Source: Basidiobolus ranarum (Eukaryota > Basidiobolomycota > Basidiobolomycetes > Basidiobolales). Taken from it: DNA of 34,228 bases. Positions 12,210-22,653 of the stretch are shown in pieces (position 1 is the stretch's first letter; the number at the start of each line of letters is the position of its first letter). The translations under genes were made by a program, and so were the position numbers. A model generated the notes under the pieces. That model was given only the letters and a program-made list of their open reading frames with translations, made no database searches and had not been told where the DNA came from. The stretch spans positions 1-34,228 of the forward strand of contig JASJQH010000067.1 of the NCBI GenBank assembly GCA_040143965.1, written 5' to 3'.

Positions 12210-12697
12210 TTTTGAATGGTAAACTTGATAGTAAGAAATAAAAATACTGTTTAACTAACCATATCTAACCCATAGTCCGACTAGTTTTTTTTGCTGATCC
12301 TTTGCAACTAGTTCAAACAAGAGATATATTATTATCACCCTAACCCTAGGATTGACATCTGAGTAATGAACTTGGCCCACTTTTCAAACTCATTGACTCT
12401 CCCCCCAAAAAAATAAATTTCCATGTTAGATTGAGATTGCAAGTTTGAATTAAACAGTTTATTGCTTGTCGAGATAATACCGAATTTTCAACTTTTCCGT
12501 ATAATAATGAAAATCACGATATTTCCCCAGGATTGGATATCATCGGGCCCCATCATTATGAGTAAATCAGTGGGGAAAGAGAGGGTAGGATTTTCCAGCA
12601 ACTGAACGATTCAGGTCCTTTGTAAATAGCTTTTTGTCTTTTTACGTTGTATTAAGCACTTTTCCAACAACATTGTAATTTAAGTGAAACTACAAAA
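12210..12697. promoter_or_regulatory. Divergent promoter region of the EAPP-like and NDUFS6 genes
   Basis: About 490 bp between divergent starts. It contains CCCTAACCCTA at 12338-12348, a telomere-repeat-like box of the kind bound by TRF/Tbf1-type Myb proteins in several fungi. No other motif stands out. Confidence 0.45.
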
Positions 12698-13218
12698 ATG
12701 CTTCGTGCTCGTTCTGCCATTTTACGCCTTCCCGCAGTTCGTTTGTATTCCTCAAACTTAACTGTTCCTCAGAGCGCTACTCCTGAGATACTTAAGCAAT
12801 CTGTTAACCGCGAGGGAACTTGGAGTCTTACTCAACAAACCAAGAAAGATGCTTTCAGTAATGCTCGTTTTGAACAAACAGATCTTGCTGCTCAGGTATA
12901 GGTTAAAATAGTGGACGCTTTTTATACATAACGACTTAATCTTCGATTTCAAATTCTAGCCTAGCCCTATGGCGGCCATTGAGTTAATCCATGAGGTCCC
13001 CATCAAATTCGTTCAAGCACGTAAGGTTACTTGTAACGGTGGAGGTGGTGCTCTTGGTCATCCTAAAGTGTATATCAATCTTGATGATACCGACAAACCT
13101 GTATACTGTGAATACTGTATGTGTTTAATATCGAGTAACTTTATATCCACAGTACTAATACTTTCACGTTACTTTAGGCGGCTTACGCTATCAACAAGAA
13201 TCTCATCACCACCACTAA
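12698..13218 (+). CDS. NDUFS6: NADH dehydrogenase (complex I) zinc subunit NDUFS6
   Basis: Accessory 13 kDa subunit of mitochondrial complex I, sitting in the matrix arm and binding one zinc ion. Three exons (12698-12895, 12960-13116, 13178-13218) encode 131 residues. The N-terminus [19 protein letters not shown] is arginine-rich and acid-free, a typical mitochondrial presequence. The zinc site is visible as [15 protein letters not shown] followed by YCEYCGLRY, giving the C...H...C..C ligand pattern. The C-terminus is four histidines before the stop, like the histidine-rich tail of the family. The last exon is only 41 nt and completes the CEYCG motif, which supports the splice choice. The presence of this gene implies a proton-pumping complex I in the organism. 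Confidence 0.96.
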
Positions 13219-13797
13219 ATTATTCTACAGGCATCTACTCAATCGCACCTTTTAATGTAAAAGAGCGTTTCTCAACCTTCCCTTCACTAATGATTTCTTT
13301 GTGGTTAATGAATCATTTCAAACATTTACAGATAAACTCACATTAACAAGAATTTTCGCATATACATTATAAATATCTTGAATTCGATATATTCAATAGA
13401 AAATATAGAATGAAATTGGATATTAGTTACGTTTAATTGAACCATTCCATAAGGTCTAAGCTAGAAAGCCAAAACTACATGATTTATAAGATATGTAATG
13501 GTTGGAATTGAAAATTGTTACTTTGGTAGTATGCAGCATTGGTTTTGTTTTCCTAGTTCCATAATGGAATTATATTTGGGAATATATAGGCGGGTGTTGA
13601 ATACATAAAGTAGTGTTTATTTTGATTGACAAGAAAAGATATCATACTCATGCAAACTCTTAGTTATGATCTAACATCAGATGAAGTCTTCCTTTATATT
13701 AACATGTATAAATTGGAATAATGATCAGATCCCGATGTGGGCCGAAATTTAAAAGAGGGTACATGGATGTGGTATATGAGCTCTCAAACTTCATCAG
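13219..13797. other. Intergenic region upstream of uS2
   Basis: About 580 bp, AT-rich, with no supportable gene. It should contain the NDUFS6 3' UTR and the uS2 promoter. Confidence 0.4.
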
Positions 13798-14002
13798 GTA
13801 ATCTTTCTCTTATACTCACCACAGAACGTGCGTGCCATAGTCGGACCTTTTAGTATCCTTTTTTAATATTGCGTAGAAAGTGCATGTTTTGATTGATTCA
13901 TAAATATCATTGTTAATTATGATACATCCATCCGCCGAAAGTAGTATTTATCTTTAACTCGAGTACTAACTAGCTTCTGTCCATCATAACACTTACTGAC
14001 AG
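13798..14002 (+). other. Probable 5' UTR intron of uS2
   Basis: A GTAATC donor at 13798, a perfect TACTAAC branch-site match at 13964-13970 and a TGACAG acceptor ending one base before the ATG fit a 205 nt leader intron. Leader introns are common in ribosomal protein genes. This is inferred from splice signals alone. Confidence 0.4.
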
Positions 14003-14003
14003 C

Positions 14004-14825
14004 ATGTCTCGCTTGCCCGCCGCTCTCAACGCTACCGAGGAGGATATCCAACTCCTTCTCTCCGCTCAAGCCCATATTGGTACCAAGAACTGTGAGGTTG
14101 CTATGCAACCCTACATCTGGAAGCGTCGTTCTGACGGTATCAATCTTATCAACGTTGGTAAAACTTGGGAAAAACTCGTCTTAGCTGCCCGTATCATCGC
14201 TACTATCGAAAACCCCTCTGATGTTGTTATTATTTCTGCTCGTCCTTACGGACAACGTGCTGCTCTTAAGTTCGCTTCTTACACCGGTGCTCAAGCCGTT
14301 TCTGGCCGTTTCACCCCCGGTACCTTCACCAATTACAACACTCGCGCCTTCAAGGAGCCCCGTTTGATTATTGTTACCGACCCCCGTACTGATCATCAAG
14401 CCATTACTGAAGCTTCATATGTTAACATTCCTGTTATCGCTCTCTGCGATACTGATGCTCCTTTGAAGCACATCGATTGCGCCATCCCTATCAACAACAA
14501 GGGTAAGCACTCTATCGGTTTGGCCTACTGGTTGTTGGCTCGTGAAGTCCTTCGTCTTCGCGGTACCCTTCCTCGTGATTCTGCTTGGGATGTCATGGTT
14601 GATATGTTCTTCTACCGTGATGCCGAGGAGGCTGAGAAGGAAGCTGCCGAGGCTGCTGCCGCCGAGAAGGAAGGCAACTGGGAAGCTCCTGCTGAAGCTG
14701 ACTGGGATGTTACTGGTGATTCTGCTGCCGTTCCTGTCGCCGCTATTGCTGGTGACTGGGCTGCCGAAACCTCTGACTGGACTGCTGATGCCACTGGCGC
14801 CGCTCAATCCTCATGGGATGCTTAA
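14004..14825 (+). CDS. RPS0: 40S ribosomal protein uS2 (RPS0/RPSA)
   Basis: Small-subunit protein needed for 18S rRNA maturation and 40S assembly. A single coding exon encodes 273 residues. The N-terminal core holds the family motifs HIGTKN (about 25-30), [63 protein letters not shown] and [16 protein letters not shown]. The C-terminus is acidic and repetitive, with tryptophans in D/E-W contexts (NWEAP, ADWDV, GDWAA, SDWTA, SSWDA), as in laminin-receptor-type orthologs. It has codon choice typical of highly expressed genes (GCT, GCC, CGT, AAG). An AATAAA signal lies at 14853-14858. The coding region lacks introns, unlike most neighbours. Confidence 0.98.
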   Translation: MSRLPAALNATEEDIQLLLSAQAHIGTKNCEVAMQPYIWKRRSDGINLINVGKTWEKLVLAARIIATIENPSDVVIISARPYGQRAALKFASYTGAQAVSGRFTPGTFTNYNTRAFKEPRLIIVTDPRTDHQAITEASYVNIPVIALCDTDAPLKHIDCAIPINNKGKHSIGLAYWLLAREVLRLRGTLPRDSAWDVMVDMFFYRDAEEAEKEAAEAAAAEKEGNWEAPAEADWDVTGDSAAVPVAAIAGDWAAETSDWTADATGAAQSSWDA

Positions 14826-15463
14826 ATTTATTGTATTTGATAAATTATATTGAATAAAGTAGTTTTAAACGTCAAACAAACATACACCATTATATGATTG
14901 ATAAAGCATTGTATGAAGTACGACAATACAACTGATTCCAGTACGAACTAATTATAGACATGTGTATGGTACATGCTACTTTGAATCAAACTGAACACAT
15001 GGTATATCTGCTATAATTGTAGTGAAAGCAACATTCGGCAATGGACTCTCATTAACTGATTGATAATGAATATATATCACAAATGGTAGGCATCTGGCTT
15101 TAATGCCATATATTTGATTGTACGTCTTATCTACCTATACGAGTTTATCAGTCCTCCAAGAAATTTGCAGAATGTAATATCCTTCGTTGATGGTTTCATT
15201 GCCATCTCTACCTTATCATAACCATTTGGTATACACTGAATTTAATGACAGCGTGAATTCTGTAGACTTAACCCAATCTCCTTGCGAAGAATCTATCCGA
15301 TATTCACATTTAATGATCTATTAGAGAATTTTATTTATCAACCCGTAATATAGCTTCCTAATTGAGAATTCTACTATCCATTGAAAATATGTGAGTGTTG
15401 TTTAGCAACAAATGCTGATAATACGTGGTACATCATGGATTTCGATACGAGATATTGATTATT
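14826..15463. other. Convergent intergenic region
   Basis: About 640 bp between the 3' ends of uS2 and SmD2. Apart from the polyadenylation signal at 14853-14858 I see no supportable gene, repeat or RNA. Confidence 0.4.
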
Positions 15464-15998
15464 TTACAAAGTACTTCTCAAGACTACAACACGAAAAGGA
15501 GTTAGTATCGAAATTCATTGAAGAATGGTGTAAACATAGGAACTTACCAAGAATGACTGAATCACCACGAAGGAACATCTTGCTAATGAATCTGTCCTTG
15601 TTGACAGGCTTGGCTTTCTTCTTACCCTTACCAGTTCTTGGTGTTTCAGTCCACATCTAAGGATAAGTTAGTTAGTAAAATTCTGCAGGAATTTATGTTC
15701 GATAGACATCTATTTACTTCTTTGACATTCTCTAACACCATATTGCAATGACGATCGAAAGCCTTCACACGAGCCAAAAGCTTACGATTATTACGACAGT
15801 TAATCAAGATTTTTGTGTGATTTTTGACTGCTTGTTGGAGCACAGAAAGAGGTCCACTATTGAATTCTTCTTCCTCAAGCTTGTGTAGCTCTTCCTCAGT
15901 CATCTCAGATTTAGGTTTAGCACTAAATAGAAATCACATTAGTATTAGCGTGATTTACTCTTCTATATTAAACTAATAATTATTAATAAGTACCTCAT
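15464..15998 (-). CDS. SMD2: Spliceosomal core protein SmD2
   Basis: Sm-fold subunit of the heptameric ring on U1, U2, U4 and U5 snRNAs. Four exons (15998-15994, 15922-15718, 15656-15548, 15483-15464) encode 112 residues. The protein reads [28 protein letters not shown] at its start, and the Sm1 and Sm2 motifs are present as [30 protein letters not shown] and [18 protein letters not shown]. It is near-identical to human SmD2 through the core. The first coding exon is only five bases (ATGAG), and the last exon supplies just VLRSTL. It is shorter at the C-terminus than the human protein by a few residues. Confidence 0.97.
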
Positions 15999-16414
15999 TA
16001 TGAAGGTAGATGATTGTGTGAATTGACTGATCTAAAAGACGACTTCACACGTTGTATATTTGCTTGCAAAGAAAAACCGTTGCGTGGATATATTCTCGCG
16101 ACAATGGTCAATAAAATTCGTGTACCCTGATAGGTTGAAAGGACTTTTTTTTTCTTTTATATTGATACTAGTAAATCAATTTTTTTAGGAGATTAGATGA
16201 GTTAATATAAGTGTACGAGGGGTTAAATTTAATCAATCATTAGTCATCATACGCTAACCTCCCCTTGATCAACAAAACCCCATGCGATTTGCTCAGAATT
16301 ACCCCAGACACGCCCCAACTCTCAGGCCAGAATTCTGTATACGAACAGTTTTCAACAGAGAAGACAGGCTTAGTTGGTTCTTTGTTCCCTTCCACATCCA
16401 ATTATTCAGTAAAA
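15999..16414. promoter_or_regulatory. Divergent promoter region of SmD2 and ATP15
   Basis: About 415 bp between divergent starts, with T-runs near 16146-16158. No specific motif can be named; frames crossing the ATP15 start look accidental. Confidence 0.35.
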
Positions 16415-16756
16415 ATGGCCTTTGCTTGGAGAGCTGCTAACGTTAGGTACAGTGATATTATGGACATATAACCTTTACCCTCACCCGTTGACATGATTTT
16501 TAACACTTAACCCATTCGTGTAGTTACGTTCAATACTCACAAATTTGCGCTAAAGCTGTTCGCAATGCTTTGAAGACTGAGCAACGTCTTGTCGCCCAGA
16601 AGCGTGATGAACAAGGTCTTAAGTATGCCAAGTGGGCTAATGGAAAGCAAGGAGAATTGGTATGTATTTCTCTTGGTGTTCAACATTTTCGTCATTTTCT
16701 TTTTACTAAAATACTTTATTACTTAGAAAAATGTCGCTGCTGAGACCCCTATTTAA
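16415..16756 (+). CDS. ATP15: Mitochondrial F1 ATP synthase epsilon subunit
   Basis: Central-stalk subunit of mitochondrial F1-ATPase (equivalent to yeast Atp15 and human ATP5F1E). Three exons (16415-16446, 16524-16659, 16727-16756) encode 65 residues. The start MAFAWRAANVSYVQYSQICAK followed by AVRNALKTE matches the family core, whose human form is [26 protein letters not shown]. As usual for this subunit there is no cleavable presequence. The length (65) is close to that of the yeast (62) and human (51) proteins. An AATAAA signal lies at 16856-16861. Confidence 0.95.
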
Positions 16757-17104
16757 ATCTTTAAAATCATTGTCCAACTCGCAACTTTCATATATTCTAC
16801 AATTACTTCATCACTGCATTCGAAATTATCTGAAATATGATGTTTCTTGCTTAACAATAAAACTCTCTTAAATCGTCTGCTTTACATATATGTTCGGCAG
16901 ATAGTTTTCGAAGGATTTAACATATCTATTTTTTGGAATACAATTCAAACATCTTAAAATGCTATCAATCTAGGAATAGCAAAGTTCTTATATATATGTA
17001 CATATATATAGATATACATACATATCATGTGAACGAAGATTATAACATCAGAATATATGGTTCGAATAATTGAAGTTTATTAAAAAGTGTAATTGAACTT
17101 TTGT
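16757..17104. other. Convergent intergenic region with AT repeat
   Basis: About 350 bp between the ATP15 and uL14 3' ends, with the ATP15 polyadenylation signal and an AT-dinucleotide-rich tract at about 16989-17027. Confidence 0.4.
16989..17027. repeat. Imperfect TA/TACA microsatellite
   Basis: Alternating TATATA and TACATA units broken by GTAC and GATA; an imperfect simple repeat in the 3' intergenic space. Confidence 0.7.
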
Positions 17105-17721
17105 TTAGCAAACGGTACCAGAGCTGGAAGCAATTCTAGGCCACAAATCGGCACATTCCTTACCAACGGGACCGGTAATAGCAGAACCCTTCATTTCACC
17201 CTTGGGGTTAACAATAACACCGGCGTTATCCTCAAAGTAGAGGAAGACACCATCGCGTCTACGCCAGGCTTTACGTTGACGAATAACAACAGCAGGCATA
17301 ACCTTCTTACGAAGATCGGGCTTACCCTTCTTGACAGTGGCCATGACCATATCTCCAACACCAGCAGCAGGGAGTCTGTTCAATCTACCCTTGATACCGG
17401 TAACGGCAATGATATAAAGATTCTTGGCTCCAGAGTTGTCAGCACAATTGATGACGGCACCAACTGGGAGACCAAGAGACATACGGAACTTGTTGCCAGA
17501 GGCTCCTCCGCGTCCTATAGGTGAGAAAAGAGAAATAAGTACATTTCGAGCTGAGATAGTGCTACGCTTGATACAATCGATTTCATCCAAATAACTTTCT
17601 ACCATTCATCCATTATTCGCACAATAGATGAAATTCAAGTCATGTACCCATTGGGTTCGGAATAAAAGAACTGCTATGCACAAGAAAAAGTAAGTAAAAA
17701 TTACATACCACGCTTAGACAT
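17105..17721 (-). CDS. RPL23: 60S ribosomal protein uL14 (RPL23)
   Basis: Large-subunit protein at the intersubunit face. Two exons (17721-17709 and 17514-17105) encode 140 residues. The short first exon gives MSKR plus one base; the second continues [101 protein letters not shown] and [12 protein letters not shown]. All of this is strongly conserved in the family. The 194 nt intron is one of the longest here. It is partly open in frame, but joining through it would replace the conserved MSKRGRGG start, so I treat it as intron. The C-terminus SSSGTVC differs a little from the usual ending. Confidence 0.97.
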
Positions 17722-18156
17722 TTTGATAAGGTAAGTGGTGGAAAAAGGACGAACTTACGCTCGTGGTACCCGTTTTGTCCTTTGTCAAAAACTACTAATT
17801 TCCACTTGGTCCCGAGTTGAAAAGATTTGTGAACAAAAAAAGTGGCTCTCTAGAAACAGCAATTACCTGAAATATAATATATAAATATATACAATCTGTT
17901 ATCTAATATTCAGTCCATATTGAATTTTATATTTATTATTTATACCAAAGTGCTCAATGAAAACATGATCTAGTATCACGTGAGGATTTCATCAATTTGC
18001 TTCAGAGCAGGCAACGTAGGAAGAAGGATAGGACGATTGCGTCATAATATTTTACGTCTTCACGCTGTTGAAAGAAAAGACGAGTTTGTATTAACATTTC
18101 AACAGACGGTTGTTATATATATATTCTAAACCTCATACACACCAAAAATATCCAAT
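17722..18156. promoter_or_regulatory. Divergent promoter region of uL14 and RPN8
   Basis: About 435 bp between divergent starts. I looked for a PACE element (GGTGGCAAA) for the proteasome gene and did not find one. An AT-rich block lies at about 17871-17945. Confidence 0.4.
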
Positions 18157-19340
18157 ATGTTGGCAAACACCATCGCTGATAAAGTTATCGTTCATCCTCT
18201 TGTTCTCCTCTCTGTGGTCGATCACTACAACAGAGTTGCTCGTAACACTAAGAAGCGTGTATTGGGTGTATTACTTGGACAAAAGATTGGCAACAACGTT
18301 AATGTTGCCAATAGTTTTGCTGGTGAGTTAACTATTTGAAACATTGTATATTATTTTACTATTACATTCCTTTATTTACTCGAATGGTGAATTGCTCGAT
18401 ATTTATTTTTCCTTTTGAAACAATTATCTAGTTCCTTTTGAAGAAGATGAGAAAGATCCCTCCGTATGGTTCTTGGACCACGATTATGTTGAATCTATGC
18501 TTAACATGTTCAAGAAAGTCAATGGTATGTCATAATTTTATTAGGCCATCATGTGGATGTACTACTGCTTACTAAGGAATTGTTTAGCTAAGGAAAAGAT
18601 GATTGGCTGGTATCACAGTGGACCTAAACTTCGCTCCGCTGATTTACAAGTTAACGAACTTTTCAAGCGTTATACTCCTAACCCTGTTCTCGTTATTGTT
18701 GATGTTAAGCCTAAGGATATTGGAATCCCTACTGATGCTTACTTCGCTATCGAAGAAATTCATGATGTAAGCTATAACCAGACTTATGAAATGTATGGTT
18801 TATTCAAAATTTTAATCTTTACCTACCCATCTCTAGGATGGTACCGCTACTACCAAAACATTCATGCACGTTCCCTCTGAAATTGAAGCTGAGGAAGCCG
18901 AGGAAATCGGTGTAGAGCATTTATTACGTGATGTAAAGGATAACGCCGTCGGTACCTTGTCCACCCGAGTCACTAATCAACTTCAATCCTTAAAAGGATT
19001 GGGATCTCGTCTTGTTGAGATTAGTGAATATTTACAAAAGGTTGTTGCTGGTGAACTCCCAGTGAACCACCAAATCATTCATAATCTTCAAGATATGTTC
19101 AACCTTCTACCTAACTTGAACGTCAATGATACTTCCAAAGCATTCTCTGTCAAGACTAATGACCAGATGCTCGTCATCTACCTGTCTTCTTTAATCCGTG
19201 CTGTCATAGCTTTACATAATCTCATCAATAACAAGGTTTCTAACCGTGAATCGGAGAGAGACGCGGATAAAGCAGAGGCAGCCGAAGAGAAGGACAAAGC
19301 TAGCGAAACAACATCCAGTGCTGTCGCTTCTGTCAACTAA
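18157..19340 (+). CDS. RPN8: 26S proteasome lid subunit RPN8 (PSMD7)
   Basis: Non-catalytic MPN-domain subunit of the proteasome lid, partner of the deubiquitinase RPN11. Four exons (18157-18322, 18432-18524, 18588-18766, 18837-19340) encode 313 residues. The MPN domain opens with [17 protein letters not shown] and RVLGVLLGQ. Where active JAMM enzymes have H-x-H, this protein has [19 protein letters not shown], so it lacks the zinc ligands, as RPN8 normally does. The C-terminal half has [21 protein letters not shown] and [19 protein letters not shown], the helical lid-assembly region. A charged tail rich in A, E, K and S follows. Length and order match the family. Confidence 0.97.
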
Positions 19341-19879
19341 AAAGAAGTATATAGACAAACAAGAGAAAGAATGGAAGTGAGAAGTTTTCTATTCAAGAGA
19401 ATCCCACTCTTTGTAGTTATCTCAGCTTACACTCTATTTAATTGTCTTAATGTATCGCACATACTCTACTATACTATACTGTTCCTTTCTCTCTCACCAC
19501 CCATTGCCTGATTCATGCTTTGTAAACCATATTTTTTATAAAATCCAAAAATTCCCCATTTCTCACCCGAATGTGGTATTTAATGTATGGTATCGATATT
19601 TTCCATAATCCAGATAAGATGAAAGAATTTTTAGAATTCCATATTAAATATTTAATCCAGTGATGGAATTTACCTGTCAATGCAGAAATTTTGAATTGTC
19701 TAGATTTCATCAGTGTTTAAGAAAAAAATGTCACCAATCTAGCCCGTGACTAAGTGTTGGATGGGTTTTTTTAAGATGGTGCATTACTATGGGAAGGGTC
19801 TCTCTTTCCACGTTACCATCTTTTGGTGTTGGATATCGCATCTCTTTTGTTTGGTCATCCATCCAGTTAATTGTTAAAC
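19341..19879. other. Intergenic region between RPN8 and uL11
   Basis: About 540 bp without a supportable gene. The last 150 bp before uL11 are pyrimidine-rich and presumably the promoter. Confidence 0.4.
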
Positions 19880-20526
19880 ATGCCCCCAAAGTCCGACCCT
19901 AACGAAGTTAAGATCAGTAAGTGAAGTCTTCCAAATGCATCAATACCACCTGGATATGTAATTGACCGAAATTGCTTACTTTTATTTTCTAGTCTACCTC
20001 AGAGCTACTGGTGGTGAAGTTGGTGCTTCTTCTGCTCTTGCTCCCAAGATTGGTCCTCTCGGTCTTTCCCCCAAGAAGGTCGGTGAAGATATTGCCAAGG
20101 CTACTCAAGACTGGAAGGGTCTTCGTATTACCATTCAATTGACCATCCAAAATCGTCAAGCTGCTGTTTCAGTTGTCCCCTCTGCTTCTTCCCTTGTCAT
20201 CAGAGCCCTCAAGGAGCCTATCCGTGATCGTAAGAAGGAGAAGAACATCAAGCACAGCGGAAACATCACCTTGGATGATGTTATCGAAATTGCCAGAACC
20301 ATGCGTTTCAAGTCCTTGGCTCGTGAGTTGAAGGGTACCGTTAAGGAAATTCTTGGTACTTGTTTCTCTGTTGGTTGTACCGTTGATGGACAAAGCCCTA
20401 AGGATCTTTCCGATTCTATTGATGATGGTGAAGTCGAAATTCCCGTAAGTTGCATACTCCCTATTACCTTCCTAAGAACCCAATTAACCCTGAAATCTAT
20501 TTCATTGATTGTTTTAGGAAAACTAA
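19880..20526 (+). CDS. RPL12: 60S ribosomal protein uL11 (RPL12)
   Basis: Protein of the ribosomal GTPase-associated centre, next to the P-stalk base. Three exons (19880-19916, 19993-20444, 20518-20526) encode 165 residues. Visible motifs are [60 protein letters not shown], and the C-terminal domain with [17 protein letters not shown] and [18 protein letters not shown]. The final exon contributes only glutamate, asparagine and stop, giving the ending GEVEIPEN, the same type as yeast Rpl12, which strongly supports this tiny exon. The first intron interrupts codon 13. Reading through the second intron leaves an open frame to 20606. Confidence 0.97.
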
Positions 20527-20762
20527 GAGATGAAACTCAATTAGTAATTGCTAGGAATTTGGTCGAAACCCTCAATAAAGTTAATTTGAAATTTAACTCA
20601 GTTTAGTGTGTTTCTTTGAGTGCATTGTTATTTAGTTAAACAAAGGGAATTTATTTGGGGTAATATATAGCATATCAAAAATACGAAAGTGAGCTTGTTG
20701 CTTATAGATGTGTGTAAGACAGTCAGCCATTGAACTGATATCTTGTCTGAAGGTAAAAATCT

Positions 20763-21041
20763 CTAAAGGAGACATGCTTTAATCGGGATTCCCAACAAAG
20801 TCAAGTCCAAATTGATATTGCGATCACATTTCTTTTCCGTTGGTTCATCTTCATTTGGCTTGACATCAACCACACTATCTTCACCGTTTATAATGACTGA
20901 TTTCTTTCCTTCATTGGCCAGCTTTGAGTTATCTACTGATGGCGTAGCAGAGCCACCGAGGTTAGGAGATATGTTCTGAAGAAGCCCGGCAGAAGCGAAG
21001 CTGGTAATTCCAAGTAAAAGTAAGGGTTGGAAGTATTTCAT
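20763..21041 (-). CDS. Small predicted secreted protein, unknown family
   Basis: Intronless frame of 92 residues from the ATG at 21041. An upstream ATG at 21095 would add 18 residues before the hydrophobic segment and looks like leader sequence. The N-terminus MKYFQPLLLLGITSFASAGL is a textbook signal peptide with a likely cleavage after SFASA. The mature part is about 70 residues, with Ser, Asn, Lys and acidic residues, only two cysteines (in EKKCDRN and in KACLL), and a hydrophobic end LDLTLLGIPIKACLL. I do not recognise it. It could be a cell-wall or secreted small protein; the two cysteines could form one disulphide. Coding status rests on the signal peptide and an uninterrupted frame. 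Confidence 0.55.
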   Translation of the reverse strand: MKYFQPLLLLGITSFASAGLLQNISPNLGGSATPSVDNSKLANEGKKSVIINGEDSVVDVKPNEDEPTEKKCDRNINLDLTLLGIPIKACLL

Positions 21042-21725
21042 ATTTTTGTAATAAGACTGGAGATGAGAGTGTTTGATACATAAAAGAGTCTTCACTAGTG
21101 ATATTTATTCAAATCCATCCATGTACCTCTTCGTGGAGTTCTCTATGAAATGTTGATTTTCCTGCGTTATTGGTATCATCATTTCTCTCACATGCGATAT
21201 AGTGAAAATTAGCTGCACTCTGATATCAGTAGAAACCTCGAGTTTACAACATCGGTCAAGAAGCAAATAAACCAATATTTCATTTGCCTCATGCATTCAG
21301 TGCATCGAATACTTAAGGGGCCGAGCTGAGAGTATAATACATATGTAACCCTACGAATACAAAACTTTATATGGCAATAGCAATATCGGAATTATACATG
21401 AGTCAAAGCAAATGTTGAGAAATAGCTTAATGTGAACACACAAGCCCAACCCCATTCCTACACACAAAGGTATAAATGGACGAGTATGTCTATCTAATCA
21501 TACACGACAAAACGGTATAGAGTTGAAACAAGAACAAAAGCGAGGATCAACACTACAGTGCTTGGAAAAAAGGAACCCAACTAGAGTCGCACATTAAGTA
21601 AATGAATAACAAACAAATAGATTTAGCATCGGATGCACAAGATAAGGGAGATGCAAAAAAACTCCAATAAAGGACGGAAAGTGTATATCTGAGCACGGGA
21701 ATGATACGTTGAATCAAGAGATGAC
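21042..21725. other. Intergenic region between the secreted-protein and FYVE genes
   Basis: About 680 bp. Minus-strand frames of around 60 codons exist (21105-21296 and 21553-21741), but they have no recognisable content and overlap expected UTRs, so I see nothing supportable here. Confidence 0.35.
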
Positions 21726-22653
21726 TTAAAATGTGGACCAAGACCAGTCTCGAGGAACAGATGCTATGGGCTGAATGAACGGATCAGCAGCTAATTAAGA
21801 TGTTAGAATGTTAAACAGCGCAATGTTTAATATCATTAAACTACATACGTCTTGTGGGGTTGTTGATATCTAACCCAATGCTGTTATTGGGGGCAGGGGC
21901 AGCTGGTGGTGGGCGTGCTTGTGACTCTGGAATGTGGATGAAATGAAATGATGAATATCGAGATGTTGATTTTAAGATAAAGTGAGATGGTATTGCTACT
22001 TACCAGTTTGTCGACTCAACTCTTTTTGAGCACCACTGATTGCACGTCGTGGAGCAGGTCGCTTAAAGCTATTTGAGCTTTCTTGGAAGCATCGATCGCA
22101 GGCACGACATAAAGTTCCACCGGCATTGAATTCTGCATTTTGATCCAGGCGGATAAATTTAGAAGAGCATTTTGCACAAAAGACATTTCCACATCTATAG
22201 GGTGTGAGTTTGTTTAATATTTTATAAGCTCAATATTGATAAGATATGCTTGAGAAATGTATATTACCTGCGACAGTGATGTTTTCGCTCAAAGAAATTA
22301 AATTGCACTTCACAGGAAGTACAGAAATCTGTAACACCATCCGGCTATTCGATTATCAATAAGTTAGTATAGAGTTTAAATTGAAAGGATCTGTTTGTTC
22401 TAACCTTCCAATGATCTCTTGTTGGGGGGCCGGTTACGACAGTTCTTGGCTCTTGTGGTGAAGAGGCTTGAACTGCTCGACTTAGTTGCCTCTGAATGGC
22501 AGGATTTATGTTGTTTCCGGTAGAGCGACTTTGGGGTGCTTGACTTGGCGGGGCCATGGGAAGTTGTTGTGTATTTTGGGGAGGAGTAGAAGGAATAGCT
22601 GCCATGGTGGGATTGGTGGGTCTTTTTTTTCTAGTTAAAGCATAAACATCCAT
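21726..22653 (-). CDS. FYVE zinc-finger protein with Pib2-like C-terminal tail
   Basis: Five exons (22653-22405, 22344-22268, 22194-22004, 21926-21849, 21790-21726) encode 219 residues. After a Pro/Gln/Ser-rich N-terminus of about 80 residues comes a FYVE domain: the WxxD motif as HWKPD, then CTSC, the basic ligand motif RKHHCRRCG, CAKC and CRACDRC. These are all eight zinc ligands, plus the basic patch that binds phosphatidylinositol 3-phosphate in this family. The usual RVC motif is replaced by LCRAC. The protein should therefore sit on endosomes or the vacuole. The C-terminus is proline-rich and ends VPRDWSWSTF. A short C-terminal tail with tryptophans is a feature I associate with the TORC1 regulator Pib2 and LAPF/phafin proteins; that link is from memory and is only a suggestion. 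Confidence 0.85.

Noticed and set aside
14181-14807. Long antisense frames across uS2
   Set aside because: They are shadows of strong codon bias in the real gene, with no family motifs of their own.
17515-17605. N-terminal extension of uL14 read through its intron
   Set aside because: The short upstream exon gives the conserved MSKRGRGG start with correct phase; the extension has no family match.
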